Of a stretch of DNA of 47,895 nucleotides, positions 6,863 through 15,311 are shown piece after piece. Origin of the DNA: an uncultured Flavobacteriales bacterium (GTDB lineage: Bacteria > Bacteroidota > Bacteroidia > UBA10329); the NCBI GenBank assembly GCA_937900875.1, contig CALCGD010000136.1, positions 1 through 47,895 of the forward strand, given 5' to 3'. Below the pieces are notes generated by a model that saw only the letters and a list, made by a program, of their open reading frames with translations, had not been told where the DNA came from and ran no database searches. How positions within the stretch are numbered: position 1 is the first letter of the stretch; every line of letters begins with the position of its first letter. A program made the translations under genes and the position numbers.

Positions 6863-8992
6863 ATGTCAGAATTAAAGGAAGCAACCGTACTTGTAGAAGG
6901 AATGACCTGCAGCAGTTGTGCTGCTGGAGTTTCACGTGCACTCACCAAGGGAGGGTACTCAAATGTGGATGTTAACTATGCGTCTGGAGAGGTTTTTCTC
7001 GCAGATGCACAAGACATCGACCTAAAAAGGGTAGAGCAGCTAGTGAAAAAAGCTGGCTACGAATATGTTGGTACGAAGAAAATTGAGAAGGCTGGTTTAG
7101 CTTCTATCGAGAAGAAATTCCTTTTCACGCTTCCTTTTACTATTCCACTGTTGCTTCACATGATACCGGGAATGCCTGATTTTTTCAGCAATCCCATCTT
7201 TCAGCTCGTTCTAAGTTTGCCAGTCATGCTACTCGGAATGTGGCATTTTGGTAAAAGTGCCTTAGGCTCCTTGAGAAACGGTGTGCCGAATATGGATGTG
7301 CTCATTTTCATCGGTTCCACATCAGCCTTTGCATATTCATTGGCAGGAACGCTAATGTATTGGGGAGACCCAATGGCACAACACACTTTTTTGTTTTTCG
7401 AAACCTCAGCCACCATCGTCACACTGGTTCTACTTGGAAATGTGATTGAACATCGTTCCGTGAGACAAACCACAACCGCCATCACCGAACTTGGGAAATT
7501 ACAAGAAGGTTTGGCCGATAAGGTAGTGCAGCATGACGGTCATGAACACATTCAACGTGTGCCTTTCAATCAATTAAAAGTGGATGATTTGGTGATGGTA
7601 AAATCGGGAGACAGTATTCCTTCGGATGGGATCCTCGTAAAAGGCGAACTCCGCATTGATGAAAGCATAGTGACAGGAGAAAGCCTTCCTGTATCGAAAG
7701 ATGTAGAAGATATTTTGATTGGCGGCACATTGGTCTCAGACGGAAACGGCTTGGTTCGCATTACAACAATTGGAAAATTGACGGTGCTTTCAAGCATCAT
7801 CACAATGGTGAAGAAGGCGCAAATGGAAAAGCCTTCTATTCAGCGTTTAGCCGATAAAGTGAGTGGGGTATTCGTTCCTGTGGTACTCGGAATTTCTGCT
7901 TTGACCTTCGTAATTGCCCATTTCGCTTTCGATGTTTCGCTTCAGCAATCCATTATGCAGGCTGTGGCTGTGCTCGTTATTTCTTGTCCGTGTGCAATGG
8001 GATTGGCAACACCGACAGCTGTTATGGTTGGTTTAGGAAGAGGAGCAAAGGCAGGTATTCTTTTCAAAGGCGCAGAAAGCATTGAGAACCTTTCGAAAGT
8101 GAAGAAGGTCGTTTTTGATAAGACTGGAACGCTGACTTCGGGCGATATCAAAATTGGTTCTTTCAATGTGCTTTCTGGTACGGAAGAAGAATTGAATAAT
8201 GTGCTTTTCAGTATTGAGCAACATTCTTCTCATCCAATTGCTCGCGCGGTAGTTGAAGAACTTCAGCCAAAAGCCAAGAAGGTTGAATTCGCTTCTGTCG
8301 AAGAAATAAAAGGAAAAGGACTGCTTGCAAAAGATACTGCTGGCAATGAATGGAAAGTTGGTTCGTTCAAGATGCTTGAAACAAGTATGAAGCCAACTGA
8401 TAACGATATCTATATCCTAAAGAATGGAGAATTGGCTGCGGAAATTTCGCTTACCGACAAGGTGCGAGAGGATGCCAAAGACCTCATTTCGTATCTCAAC
8501 TCAAAAGGCATTGAAACCATTATGCTAAGTGGCGACCGCAGGCGTAAGTGCGAATTAGTCGCACAAGAACTGGGTATCAAAACAATTTATGCGGAGCAAT
8601 CTCCAGACGAAAAACTGAAGCTAATTGAGCAATTCTCAGATCAAATGCCAACTGCCATGGTTGGGGATGGAATAAACGATGCACCAGCCTTGACTAGAGC
8701 AACAGTTGGAATATCGCTGAGCAATGCCACACAAGTTGCCATTAACGCAGCAAGTGTGGTCGTACTTGATAAAGGGGGTATTGGCAAAATCAAGGAGGCT
8801 TTTCAACTCGGACATCATACCGTGCTGACTATCAAGCAGAACCTGTTTTGGGCATTTTTGTACAACACCTTAGCAATTCCTGTGGCCGCAATCGGATTAC
8901 TCAATCCAATGGTTGCTGCTTTCAGTATGGCATTTTCAGATGTTGTGGTAATCGGAAACTCAGTTCGATTTAAGTTCAAATCCATTAAGTAA
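6863..8992 (+). CDS. copA: Copper-exporting P1B-type ATPase
   Basis: A 709-residue heavy-metal P-type ATPase that pumps Cu(I) out of the cytosol. Residues 5-70 form one HMA metal-binding domain with GMTCSSC (Cys16, Cys19). Then come the transmembrane helices and the actuator domain with TGES near residue 271. The intramembrane CPC metal motif is at 375-377, the phosphorylation motif DKTGT begins at Asp419, the SSHP motif follows near 460, and the hinge MVGDGINDAP lies near 600. A CPC motif plus a CxxC-type HMA indicates Cu(I)/Ag(I) rather than Zn/Cd. Length is slightly short for the family because only one HMA is present. It diverges from tRNA-His, and a glycosyltransferase gene starts 4 bases after its stop. 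Confidence 0.93.
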   Translation: MSELKEATVLVEGMTCSSCAAGVSRALTKGGYSNVDVNYASGEVFLADAQDIDLKRVEQLVKKAGYEYVGTKKIEKAGLASIEKKFLFTLPFTIPLLLHMIPGMPDFFSNPIFQLVLSLPVMLLGMWHFGKSALGSLRNGVPNMDVLIFIGSTSAFAYSLAGTLMYWGDPMAQHTFLFFETSATIVTLVLLGNVIEHRSVRQTTTAITELGKLQEGLADKVVQHDGHEHIQRVPFNQLKVDDLVMVKSGDSIPSDGILVKGELRIDESIVTGESLPVSKDVEDILIGGTLVSDGNGLVRITTIGKLTVLSSIITMVKKAQMEKPSIQRLADKVSGVFVPVVLGISALTFVIAHFAFDVSLQQSIMQAVAVLVISCPCAMGLATPTAVMVGLGRGAKAGILFKGAESIENLSKVKKVVFDKTGTLTSGDIKIGSFNVLSGTEEELNNVLFSIEQHSSHPIARAVVEELQPKAKKVEFASVEEIKGKGLLAKDTAGNEWKVGSFKMLETSMKPTDNDIYILKNGELAAEISLTDKVREDAKDLISYLNSKGIETIMLSGDRRRKCELVAQELGIKTIYAEQSPDEKLKLIEQFSDQMPTAMVGDGINDAPALTRATVGISLSNATQVAINAASVVVLDKGGIGKIKEAFQLGHHTVLTIKQNLFWAFLYNTLAIPVAAIGLLNPMVAAFSMAFSDVVVIGNSVRFKFKSIK

Positions 8993-8996
8993 ACAT

Positions 8997-10280
8997 ATGT
9001 GGCTGCGGTGGTTACATAAGGATGCAATCAAATACTACATCCTGTTCGGATTGCTGTATTTGGGTTTCCTTTTTCTACTGCCCGATGCTGGCTACGATAA
9101 GTACTTCTGGATTACCTGGTCGCAGGATATTTTAAACAATGGATTGGGAAATGTTTACCTCAATCCTGAGGTGGACAACCACCCGCTTATTTTGTATTTA
9201 CTCAAGGTTTTTTCACTCTTTCATCATAATGCAGCAGAGATTGGACTTACTTCTGTCAATTGGTTAAAAGCCCTCGTCCTTCCGTTCGATTTTCTCACCC
9301 TTATCGTGGTCATTCACATCCTGAAAAGAACAGGAAAACCAATGATGGGATTTCTGATTTTCTTCCTAAATCCTGCGTTTTGGTACAACACCGTTATCTG
9401 GGGACAAGTCGATACTATTCACACCTTTTTTGCTTTCGCAGCCTTAATTTATGCAGAGCGTGGTCATTGGAAATGGTCGTTGATATTGATGCTTGTTGCC
9501 ATAAACTTCAAGTTGCAGGCCATCATTTTTCTTCCATTGGTGCTCATACTCAGCTTGCCATTTATCAAAGACAAAGGCTGGAAATTTCTGGGCATTCACG
9601 TTTTCGCAATTATCGGGGTTCAGCTACTCATTCTGTCTCCGTTTCTATTTACAGGCAACATGACCGAAACCATTCATGCTCTGGCTACTCGGTCGGTAGA
9701 TCATTATCCTGTGCTTTCCCGAAATGCCTACAACGTTTGGCATTATCTGGTTGAAGACCCATTCAACTTTTCGGATAAACGAACGGTGTTTCAAGTCCCG
9801 CTCAAGTTTTGGGGATTGGCCATGTTTTTTGTGGCTTCCGGAATGGTGCTTTTGCCTCTTTTTCTGGCTGTAAACAACGGAGCATTTGAAAATCTAAAGC
9901 GAAACGAACGCCTAGGGACCATCTTTCAAGTGGCGGCACTAGTTACGATTGCGTTTTTCATGTTTAACACACAAATGCACGAACGGTACGTTCATCCCGC
10001 GGTACTCTTTTCTGGACTATTTATGATTTTGACCCATCGACCAATAGTTTACATGCTCGTTTCCATCGGTTATTTGCTAAATATGGAAGCCGTAATGAAA
10101 TATCTACGCTATTTCGATGGTTTGGTGGGAATGAATTTCAACCACAACGAATGGTTCATTTTTTGGCCCGAATTGATCGCAACCCTGTTTATGATTGCAT
10201 TCCTTTGGGGAAGTTTCGAGTTTTACCGAACGTTTTTCTCGTTTAAGAATAACGTCCCACAAGAAATCATCACAACTTGA
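8997..10280 (+). CDS. GT-C type integral membrane glycosyltransferase (Gpi18/GT87-like)
   Basis: A 427-residue polytopic membrane protein with about ten hydrophobic segments. It looks like the bacterial Gpi18-like/GT87 mannosyltransferases, which use polyprenyl-linked sugars. An acidic first external loop (DAGYDKYFW, near residue 31) precedes a WGQVD motif near 138, and TQMHERYVHP near 325 is a family hallmark. The ATG at 8997 is 4 bases after the copA stop, so translation is probably coupled. A Wzx-like flippase gene follows at once, which fits lipid-linked glycan assembly. Donor and acceptor are not predictable. Confidence is good for the fold class and moderate for the family. Confidence 0.7.
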   Translation: MWLRWLHKDAIKYYILFGLLYLGFLFLLPDAGYDKYFWITWSQDILNNGLGNVYLNPEVDNHPLILYLLKVFSLFHHNAAEIGLTSVNWLKALVLPFDFLTLIVVIHILKRTGKPMMGFLIFFLNPAFWYNTVIWGQVDTIHTFFAFAALIYAERGHWKWSLILMLVAINFKLQAIIFLPLVLILSLPFIKDKGWKFLGIHVFAIIGVQLLILSPFLFTGNMTETIHALATRSVDHYPVLSRNAYNVWHYLVEDPFNFSDKRTVFQVPLKFWGLAMFFVASGMVLLPLFLAVNNGAFENLKRNERLGTIFQVAALVTIAFFMFNTQMHERYVHPAVLFSGLFMILTHRPIVYMLVSIGYLLNMEAVMKYLRYFDGLVGMNFNHNEWFIFWPELIATLFMIAFLWGSFEFYRTFFSFKNNVPQEIITT

Positions 10281-10281
10281 T

Positions 10282-11553
10282 TTGACACCCGTTCGCGCTC
10301 TTCAGTTTTTTCAAGTTCTCCGTTTCGGAACGTTCTTCCTTACGGGAATTCTGTTCACAAAACTGGGACTGACTACCAAAGAAATTGGAATTTATGAAGC
10401 ACTTCTTTTCCTCGGAAGCGTACTCAGTTTCTTTTGGCTTTCTGGTCTGACACAATCGCTTTTGGCGAATTATCAGCCTAAAGAAAAATCGAAGGAATTC
10501 TTCAACACATTCTTGGTTTTGGTGGGGCTTTCGGTTTTGGTTTTCATCGCCTTCCGATTGCTTATTACGCCATACTCCTTCATGGCTAACAATCCTGAAG
10601 TCCTGGCGTTTTACGGTACGTTTTCATTCTACGTACTCTTCATTGGGCCAAGTTTTTTAGCAGAATACATCCTGCTTCTCAAGGAAAAGTCGAAAGGATT
10701 AGCGCTTTATGGAATAGTCGCTTTTGGTGTGCAGTTGGTTGCAGTCGCAGGGCCAATTGCTCTAGGTCACGGATTGGAAGAAGCCATGCTTGGATTGGTT
10801 GCCAGCTCTGTTGTGCGGTTTATAATTACCCTTGGGCTTCTAGCCAAATACGCGGAATTCAAACTCGACACGGATTACATTCAGCAATTTCTTGCCACAG
10901 CTGGGCCGCTCATGGCAGCAACACTGCTCTCTGGCTCTGCCGAATATCTTGATGGTTTCATTGTATCTAAATACTTTGATGAAAGAACATTTGCCATCTA
11001 CCGGTACGGTGCAAAAGAGTTTCCGTTGGTGTTGCTTTTGGCAAATGCATTTAGCAATGGGATGGTACCAAAAGTTGCTCAATTAGGAGTTGAAGAAGCG
11101 ACTAAAACCATCAAGAAGGAAAGTCTCAAGTTGATGCATCTCTTCTTTCCAATCTCCATTGGCTTTATGCTCATCAGCGAATGGATTTATCCGCGCTTAT
11201 TTAACCTCGATTTCATTGAAAGTGCGGCAGTTTTCAATGTGTATCTGTTGCTTGTGGTAAGCAGATTGGTTTTTCCTCAAACACTCCTCATTGGACTGAA
11301 AAAGACCAAAACGATTATGCTTGTAGCAGGATTAGAATTAGCGGTCAACTTTGGACTAAGCATTCTACTCGTCCATCAATTTGGCTTGGTCGGAATTGCC
11401 TTTGCAACAGTAATTGCAAGTGTATTGGATAAGTTGGTTCTGATGCTTTGGCTCAAATCTTCCGAAGGCGTTGCTCCATCCAACTACTGGCCTTGGAAAT
11501 GGCACTTGGGGTATTCGGTGATGATTGGGTTGGCCTACTGGTTTGTGACTTAG
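10282..11553 (+). CDS. Polysaccharide flippase, Wzx/MATE-like (oligosaccharide flippase family)
   Basis: A membrane protein of about 423 residues with about twelve hydrophobic segments, typical in length and layout of Wzx-type lipid-linked oligosaccharide flippases. It begins with the usual helix 'LQFFQVLRFGTFFLTGILF', and a later conserved-looking patch is GSAEYLDGFIVSKY. No ATG is available near the start: the tracked ORF begins at a TTG (10195) inside the upstream gene. I prefer the TTG at 10282, which lies 1 base after the preceding stop and keeps the first helix whole. The gene probably moves the product of the neighbouring GT-C enzyme. Its stop is 6 bases from the stop of a convergent lipoprotein gene. 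Confidence 0.72.
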   Translation: MTPVRALQFFQVLRFGTFFLTGILFTKLGLTTKEIGIYEALLFLGSVLSFFWLSGLTQSLLANYQPKEKSKEFFNTFLVLVGLSVLVFIAFRLLITPYSFMANNPEVLAFYGTFSFYVLFIGPSFLAEYILLLKEKSKGLALYGIVAFGVQLVAVAGPIALGHGLEEAMLGLVASSVVRFIITLGLLAKYAEFKLDTDYIQQFLATAGPLMAATLLSGSAEYLDGFIVSKYFDERTFAIYRYGAKEFPLVLLLANAFSNGMVPKVAQLGVEEATKTIKKESLKLMHLFFPISIGFMLISEWIYPRLFNLDFIESAAVFNVYLLLVVSRLVFPQTLLIGLKKTKTIMLVAGLELAVNFGLSILLVHQFGLVGIAFATVIASVLDKLVLMLWLKSSEGVAPSNYWPWKWHLGYSVMIGLAYWFVT

Positions 11554-11559
11554 GCTCGG

Positions 11560-11967
11560 TTAAAGCTGAATTTCAAAGACGTAAAGTTCACCTGTAAGAG
11601 CATCGAGGTAATACCGACTGTTCCCGAATTGAGATTTATATACAATACAATTCTCAGGTGGATTAAACCATTCAGGCGTTTGTTCAATCGAATAGATTAA
11701 ACGGTCGGTAGTCTTTTCCAAATCATTCAATTTGATGAGCTCGTTAAGCCATTTTTTGGTTGGATTGAGTTTTAGAAAGACTTCGTATTCATACGACCAG
11801 TGTGCGGAAGACCAATACTGACCGTTTAGCACTTCCACTTGTGAATTATTGGATTGTCCGGTCCAAAATTCAAAGGCTTCCTTAGCATCCGAGGTTCGGG
11901 TTTCAGAACAACTGGTAAACAATAAAACTGAAAAAATTAAAGCAAGTTTCAGTTTGGAAAGCGGCAT
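11560..11967 (-). CDS. Small lipoprotein of unknown function
   Basis: A 135-residue predicted lipoprotein. The ATG at 11967 gives MPLSKLKLALIFSVLLFTSC, a lysine-containing n-region, hydrophobic core and lipobox with Cys20. The longer tracked start is a TTG and overlaps bshB1, so it was rejected. The mature part is rich in aromatic residues (WTGQSNN, YWSSAHWSYEYEV) and ends in a strand-rich 'RYYLDALTGELYVFEIQL'. I do not recognise a family. It starts 1 base after the bshB1 stop codon, so it may be co-transcribed with bshB1 and the glutathione peroxidase gene. No functional link can be shown. Confidence 0.6.
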   Translation of the reverse strand: MPLSKLKLALIFSVLLFTSCSETRTSDAKEAFEFWTGQSNNSQVEVLNGQYWSSAHWSYEYEVFLKLNPTKKWLNELIKLNDLEKTTDRLIYSIEQTPEWFNPPENCIVYKSQFGNSRYYLDALTGELYVFEIQL

Positions 11968-11968
11968 T

Positions 11969-12670
11969 CTAAACCAAATCAAACAAACTATTCACTCCCA
12001 AATTCCTTGCGGCCGTAAAACCTTCAGCATAATTTGCGCCAATTGGTCGTCCAACCAACTTGGCTCTTCCAATAAGAAAATCCAGAAAATCTTTCCCGGA
12101 AATGGGAGTTTCAGGCAGGTCGCTGTCCTGAATATAGAACTGAGAGGTATAAGCCTTAATACTCTCCATTTTTTTATCGAAGTAAGGCGTAATATCAATC
12201 GTCAGATCGGGGTGGATGTACTCATCTTGAATATAGTGGTAAACTGCTTTCGGTCGCCATGCTTCTTGTCCGGTTTCAATCTTGATTAGGCCCGAAAGGA
12301 AACAAGCATCTGCTACCAACTTGGCAGCTTTTCCGTGGTCTGGATGACGGTCGCTAACCGAATTCGCCAGTACAATTTCAGGCTGATACTTCCGTATCAT
12401 TTCAATAATCGGAAGTTGATGCGCTTTGTCATTCAAGAAAAAGCCATCAGCAAGGCCGAGGTTTTCTCTGGCTGAGAGTCCGAGAATCGTCTTGGCTCTT
12501 TCCGCTTCCTGAAGTCGTAGTTCACCGGTACCTCGGGTGCCAAGTTCACCTTGGGTAAGGTCAACCACTCCGCATTTGTAGCCAAGCTCAATGTGTTTGA
12601 GAATGGTTCCTGCTGCAGAAATCTCTACATCATCTGGGTGGGCTCCGAAAGCAAGAATATCTAGTTTCAT
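11969..12670 (-). CDS. bshB1: Bacillithiol biosynthesis deacetylase BshB1
   Basis: A 233-residue zinc hydrolase of the LmbE/PIG-L family that deacetylates GlcNAc-malate, the second step of bacillithiol synthesis. The zinc ligands are seen in AHPDDVE (His11, Asp14) and in RHPDHG (His112), with the general base Asp13. The segment LTQGELGTRG near residue 38 and the C-terminal GRPIGANYAEGF are typical of the BshB1 branch, separating it from MshB. Length is normal and there is no signal peptide. The exported glutathione peroxidase gene lies 4 bases upstream in the same direction, giving a small thiol-redox operon. The ligase-type gene bshC and glycosyltransferase bshA are not in the window. Confidence 0.93.
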   Translation of the reverse strand: MKLDILAFGAHPDDVEISAAGTILKHIELGYKCGVVDLTQGELGTRGTGELRLQEAERAKTILGLSARENLGLADGFFLNDKAHQLPIIEMIRKYQPEIVLANSVSDRHPDHGKAAKLVADACFLSGLIKIETGQEAWRPKAVYHYIQDEYIHPDLTIDITPYFDKKMESIKAYTSQFYIQDSDLPETPISGKDFLDFLIGRAKLVGRPIGANYAEGFTAARNLGVNSLFDLV

Positions 12671-12674
12671 TGGG

Positions 12675-13211
12675 TTATTTGCCGGCTAGCCAATTGATAA
12701 TTTGCTCATCAACAGGACTGGTTTTTGGTTCTAGATTCAATACTAGGTTGCCGTTTTCATCAACGAGAAATTTTTCAAAATTCCAGCTCACCTGAGCGTC
12801 CATAACTCCATTTTCTGATTTACTGGTAAGCCAAGAGTAGATGGGACTTTGCTTCTTTCCCTTCACATCCACTTTTTCCATCATCGTAAACGTAACGCCA
12901 TAATTTTTTTGGCAGAATTCAGCAATCTCATCGCCACTTCCTGGTTCTTGACCCATAAAATTGTTGGCCGGAAAACCAATGATTTCAAAATTCTCTCCCC
13001 CGTATTGTTCGTACAACTTTTGCAATTCTTCGTATTGTGGCGTTAATCCGCACTTAGAAGCAACATTTACAACCAATACTTTTTTGCCTTTGAGGGTTGA
13101 GAAATCAAGTTCACCTCCATCTAAGGTTTTGGCTTTGAATTGATGAAAATTGCTTTGTGCCATAATTGTGGTTGTTGATAGTGCTAGTAGAATAAAAAGT
13201 ATCTGCTTCAT
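12675..13211 (-). CDS. Exported glutathione-peroxidase-family thiol peroxidase
   Basis: A 178-residue GPx-family peroxidase using cysteine rather than selenocysteine. Residues 1-18 form a signal peptide ending at 'IMAQ', so it acts in the periplasm or envelope. The peroxidatic Cys54 is in NVASKCGLT, with Gln88 in MGQEPG and Trp143-Asn144 in SWNFEKFLVD completing the catalytic set. Cys100 in EIAEFCQKNYGV matches the resolving cysteine of thioredoxin-dependent GPx enzymes such as yeast Gpx3. The common FPCNQF motif reads FPANNF (Ala82), losing the middle cysteine. It reduces hydroperoxides, probably with thioredoxin-like or low-molecular-weight thiols. The gene is first in an operon with bshB1. 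Confidence 0.9.
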   Translation of the reverse strand: MKQILFILLALSTTTIMAQSNFHQFKAKTLDGGELDFSTLKGKKVLVVNVASKCGLTPQYEELQKLYEQYGGENFEIIGFPANNFMGQEPGSGDEIAEFCQKNYGVTFTMMEKVDVKGKKQSPIYSWLTSKSENGVMDAQVSWNFEKFLVDENGNLVLNLEPKTSPVDEQIINWLAGK

Positions 13212-13297
13212 GAAGTTTGTTTTGTTCGAAACACTTGAATAGCGTCAATGTTTAGCGATTGGAAAATTAGGCATTTCAGGTTGCGTAAATTCGTAGC

Positions 13298-13954
13298 GTG
13301 TTAGCGCAAGTCAAAACCTTATTTCTGAAAGAGTTCACGCTTGAGTGGAGAAATCGCTATGCGTTGAACGGCATGTTGCTTTATGTAATCAGCACAGTTT
13401 TCGTTTGCTATCTCAGTTTTAGAAATGTGGTTTCTGTTCCCGTTTGGAACGCCCTTTTCTGGATTATTATGCTCTTTGCATCCCTTAATGCGGTCGGGCG
13501 CTCCTTCATTCAAGAACGAAAAGGAAGATTACTCTATTACTACAGCATAGCATCGCCACAAGCATTTTTGTTAGCCAAAATGGCTTACAATTCGCTGCTA
13601 ATGCTGGTCATTACTTTTTTAGCGTACGGAATTTACGCATGGTGGATTGGAGATTTAGTGCAAGACCATCTCATGTTCATGGTGGCTTTGGTGCTTGGGT
13701 CCACGGGGTTTTCGCTCATTTTAACGCTTATGTCTGCCATCGCATCTAAGACCGAAAACAACATGAGCTTGATGGCAATTTTGAGTTTTCCAGTTCAGTT
13801 GCCGTTTCTTATTACACTTATCAAACTATCTAAAAACGCAGTGGACGGTTTGGATGCAAGTGTCAGCTACGGACTAATTACAGTTTTAGCGCTGATCATT
13901 GTCATCGTTCTCGCCCTTAGCTACATACTATTTCCCTACCTTTGGCGCGATTAA
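13298..13954 (+). CDS. ccmB: Heme exporter subunit CcmB
   Basis: A 218-residue integral membrane protein with six hydrophobic segments, the permease subunit of the CcmAB ABC transporter of system I cytochrome c maturation. It starts with the amphipathic 'FLKEFTLEWRNRYALNG' typical of CcmB, and has ERKGRLLYYYSIASP near residue 72 and a short charged end. The start is a GTG; no ATG keeps the N-terminal amphipathic region. The ATPase gene ccmA is not adjacent. The gene heads the row ccmB-C-D-E-F, with the other genes tightly packed behind ccmC. Expression may need the divergent 86-base gap shared with the glutathione peroxidase gene. Confidence 0.9.
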   Translation: MLAQVKTLFLKEFTLEWRNRYALNGMLLYVISTVFVCYLSFRNVVSVPVWNALFWIIMLFASLNAVGRSFIQERKGRLLYYYSIASPQAFLLAKMAYNSLLMLVITFLAYGIYAWWIGDLVQDHLMFMVALVLGSTGFSLILTLMSAIASKTENNMSLMAILSFPVQLPFLITLIKLSKNAVDGLDASVSYGLITVLALIIVIVLALSYILFPYLWRD

Positions 13955-13993
13955 AAATAAAGGGTAATTCGTATTCAATTTACCCGTGCAGGT

Positions 13994-14698
13994 ATGCTTA
14001 AAATCGGAGAAACATCAACACAAATTTTGGGGCTTGCCTGGTGGAAGTGGATTTCCATCGCGCTAATTCTTTTTTCGCTTACAGCGGGAATGATTTTGGA
14101 CGTTCCAAAGCTGCCAATCCTTCATGAAACTATTCGTAATCTGTACTACCATGTAACTCAGTGGTTTGGAATGATGATTATTCTAACTGCTTCATTGGTA
14201 TACAGCATTATTCATCTTTCCAAGGGCGATAGACGTTCGGATATTATTGCTTCCGAAGGGGTTAACGTAGCACTTTTCATGGGCGTTCTCGGATTACTAA
14301 CTGGAATGCTTTGGGCCAAGAACACTTGGGGAACGTATTGGACAGGCGATGCCAAACTGAATGGCGTTGCAATGGGAATGTTGGTTTATTTGGCATACAC
14401 GGTCCTCCGTGGAAGCATGGATGAGGAACAGAAACGTGGTCGCGTTTCGGCTGTGTACAACATCTTCGCTTACGTCATGTTCATGGTTTTTATCATGGTG
14501 CTACCGCGAATGACTGATAGTTTACACCCAGGAAATGGGGGTAACCCTGGTTTCGGAGGTTACGACCTTAACAGCAACATGAGATTAGTATTTTATCCTG
14601 CCATCATTGGCTGGACGCTACTTGGCGTTTGGTTCATCAACATTCGTGTTAGGATGAAATCGATTGAAGAAAACAGATTATCAAAGTCACATCAATGA
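13994..14698 (+). CDS. ccmC: Heme delivery protein CcmC
   Basis: A 234-residue six-helix membrane protein of the heme-handling family, which loads heme on CcmE. The two axial-ligand histidines are seen in YYHVTQWFG (near residue 53) and in SLHPG (near 176). The tryptophan-rich loop reads WGTYWTGDAKL, a variant of the canonical WGTWWxWDxRL, missing one tryptophan. Length is typical. The gene is 39 bases after ccmB and overlaps the next small gene by ATGA, showing translational coupling. Confidence 0.9.
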   Translation: MLKIGETSTQILGLAWWKWISIALILFSLTAGMILDVPKLPILHETIRNLYYHVTQWFGMMIILTASLVYSIIHLSKGDRRSDIIASEGVNVALFMGVLGLLTGMLWAKNTWGTYWTGDAKLNGVAMGMLVYLAYTVLRGSMDEEQKRGRVSAVYNIFAYVMFMVFIMVLPRMTDSLHPGNGGNPGFGGYDLNSNMRLVFYPAIIGWTLLGVWFINIRVRMKSIEENRLSKSHQ

Positions 14699-14898
14699 AA
14701 CGATTCCTGAACCTACTTCTGCTTTTGGCAATGCCAATTTTCACTTTTGCAAGTGATGTTGAAATGGCAGATTTGCTGCACGAAAACGGAAAAATTTACG
14801 TGGTTGTCGCTGTCATTGCGATCATTTTCGTAGGTATCGTTGTTTACCTCGTGACCATCGACCGTAGGTTGACCAAAATTGAGAAAGAAGAGAAATGA
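14695..14898 (+). CDS. ccmD: CcmD-family small membrane protein
   Basis: A 67-residue protein with a cleavable-looking or first hydrophobic segment (residues 4-19), one clear transmembrane helix (about 34-53) and a charged tail 'DRRLTKIEKEEK'. In system I, CcmD is a small helix-tail protein that stabilises CcmC-CcmE and helps release holo-CcmE. Sequence conservation in CcmD is weak, so the call rests on size, topology and place between ccmC and ccmE. It shares ATGA overlaps with both neighbours. The extra N-terminal hydrophobic stretch is longer than in proteobacterial CcmD. Confidence 0.75.
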   Translation: MKRFLNLLLLLAMPIFTFASDVEMADLLHENGKIYVVVAVIAIIFVGIVVYLVTIDRRLTKIEKEEK

Positions 14899-15311
14899 AA
14901 AAGACACACATTCTCGCAATTATTGTGATTGCATTGGCCATTGGTGCCATCATGACCACGGTTTCAGACAGCAGCACGTATTCCAATTTCAAAGAGGCGA
15001 TTGAAAATCCTGGAACAGAATATCATGTGGTTGGGCAGTTAGACAAGGAATCTGAATTGATGTATGACCCTGAAGTTGATGCAAACCTCTTTGCCTTCAA
15101 CATGATTGACAATAATGGTGATAATCACAGGGTTCATTTTGCAGGTTCAAAGCCACAAGATTTTGAACGTTCAGAGCAGATTGTTCTTGTAGGCAAGTAC
15201 GAAAACGACATGTTTCAAGCTTCAACTATTCTAATGAAGTGCCCATCAAAGTACAATGAAGGGCAAGAAGGCGAGATGCAAGAGTTTACTGCGAAAACGG
15301 CTTCTTTTTAA
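14895..15311 (+). CDS. ccmE: Cytochrome c maturation heme chaperone CcmE, CxxxY form
   Basis: A 138-residue heme chaperone: one N-terminal membrane anchor (residues 5-21) and a periplasmic OB-fold domain. Typical CcmE binds heme covalently through the His of HxxxY. Here the matching segment is ILMKCPSKYNEG, with Cys116 and Tyr120, that is CxxxY. Cysteine-bearing CcmE variants are known from archaea and some sulfate reducers (the so-called system I*). The domain otherwise keeps 'EYHVVGQLDKES', a strand 'HRVHFAG' and the flexible polar C-terminus. The gene overlaps ccmD by ATGA and ccmF by TAATG. Confidence 0.88.
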   Translation: MKKTHILAIIVIALAIGAIMTTVSDSSTYSNFKEAIENPGTEYHVVGQLDKESELMYDPEVDANLFAFNMIDNNGDNHRVHFAGSKPQDFERSEQIVLVGKYENDMFQASTILMKCPSKYNEGQEGEMQEFTAKTASF

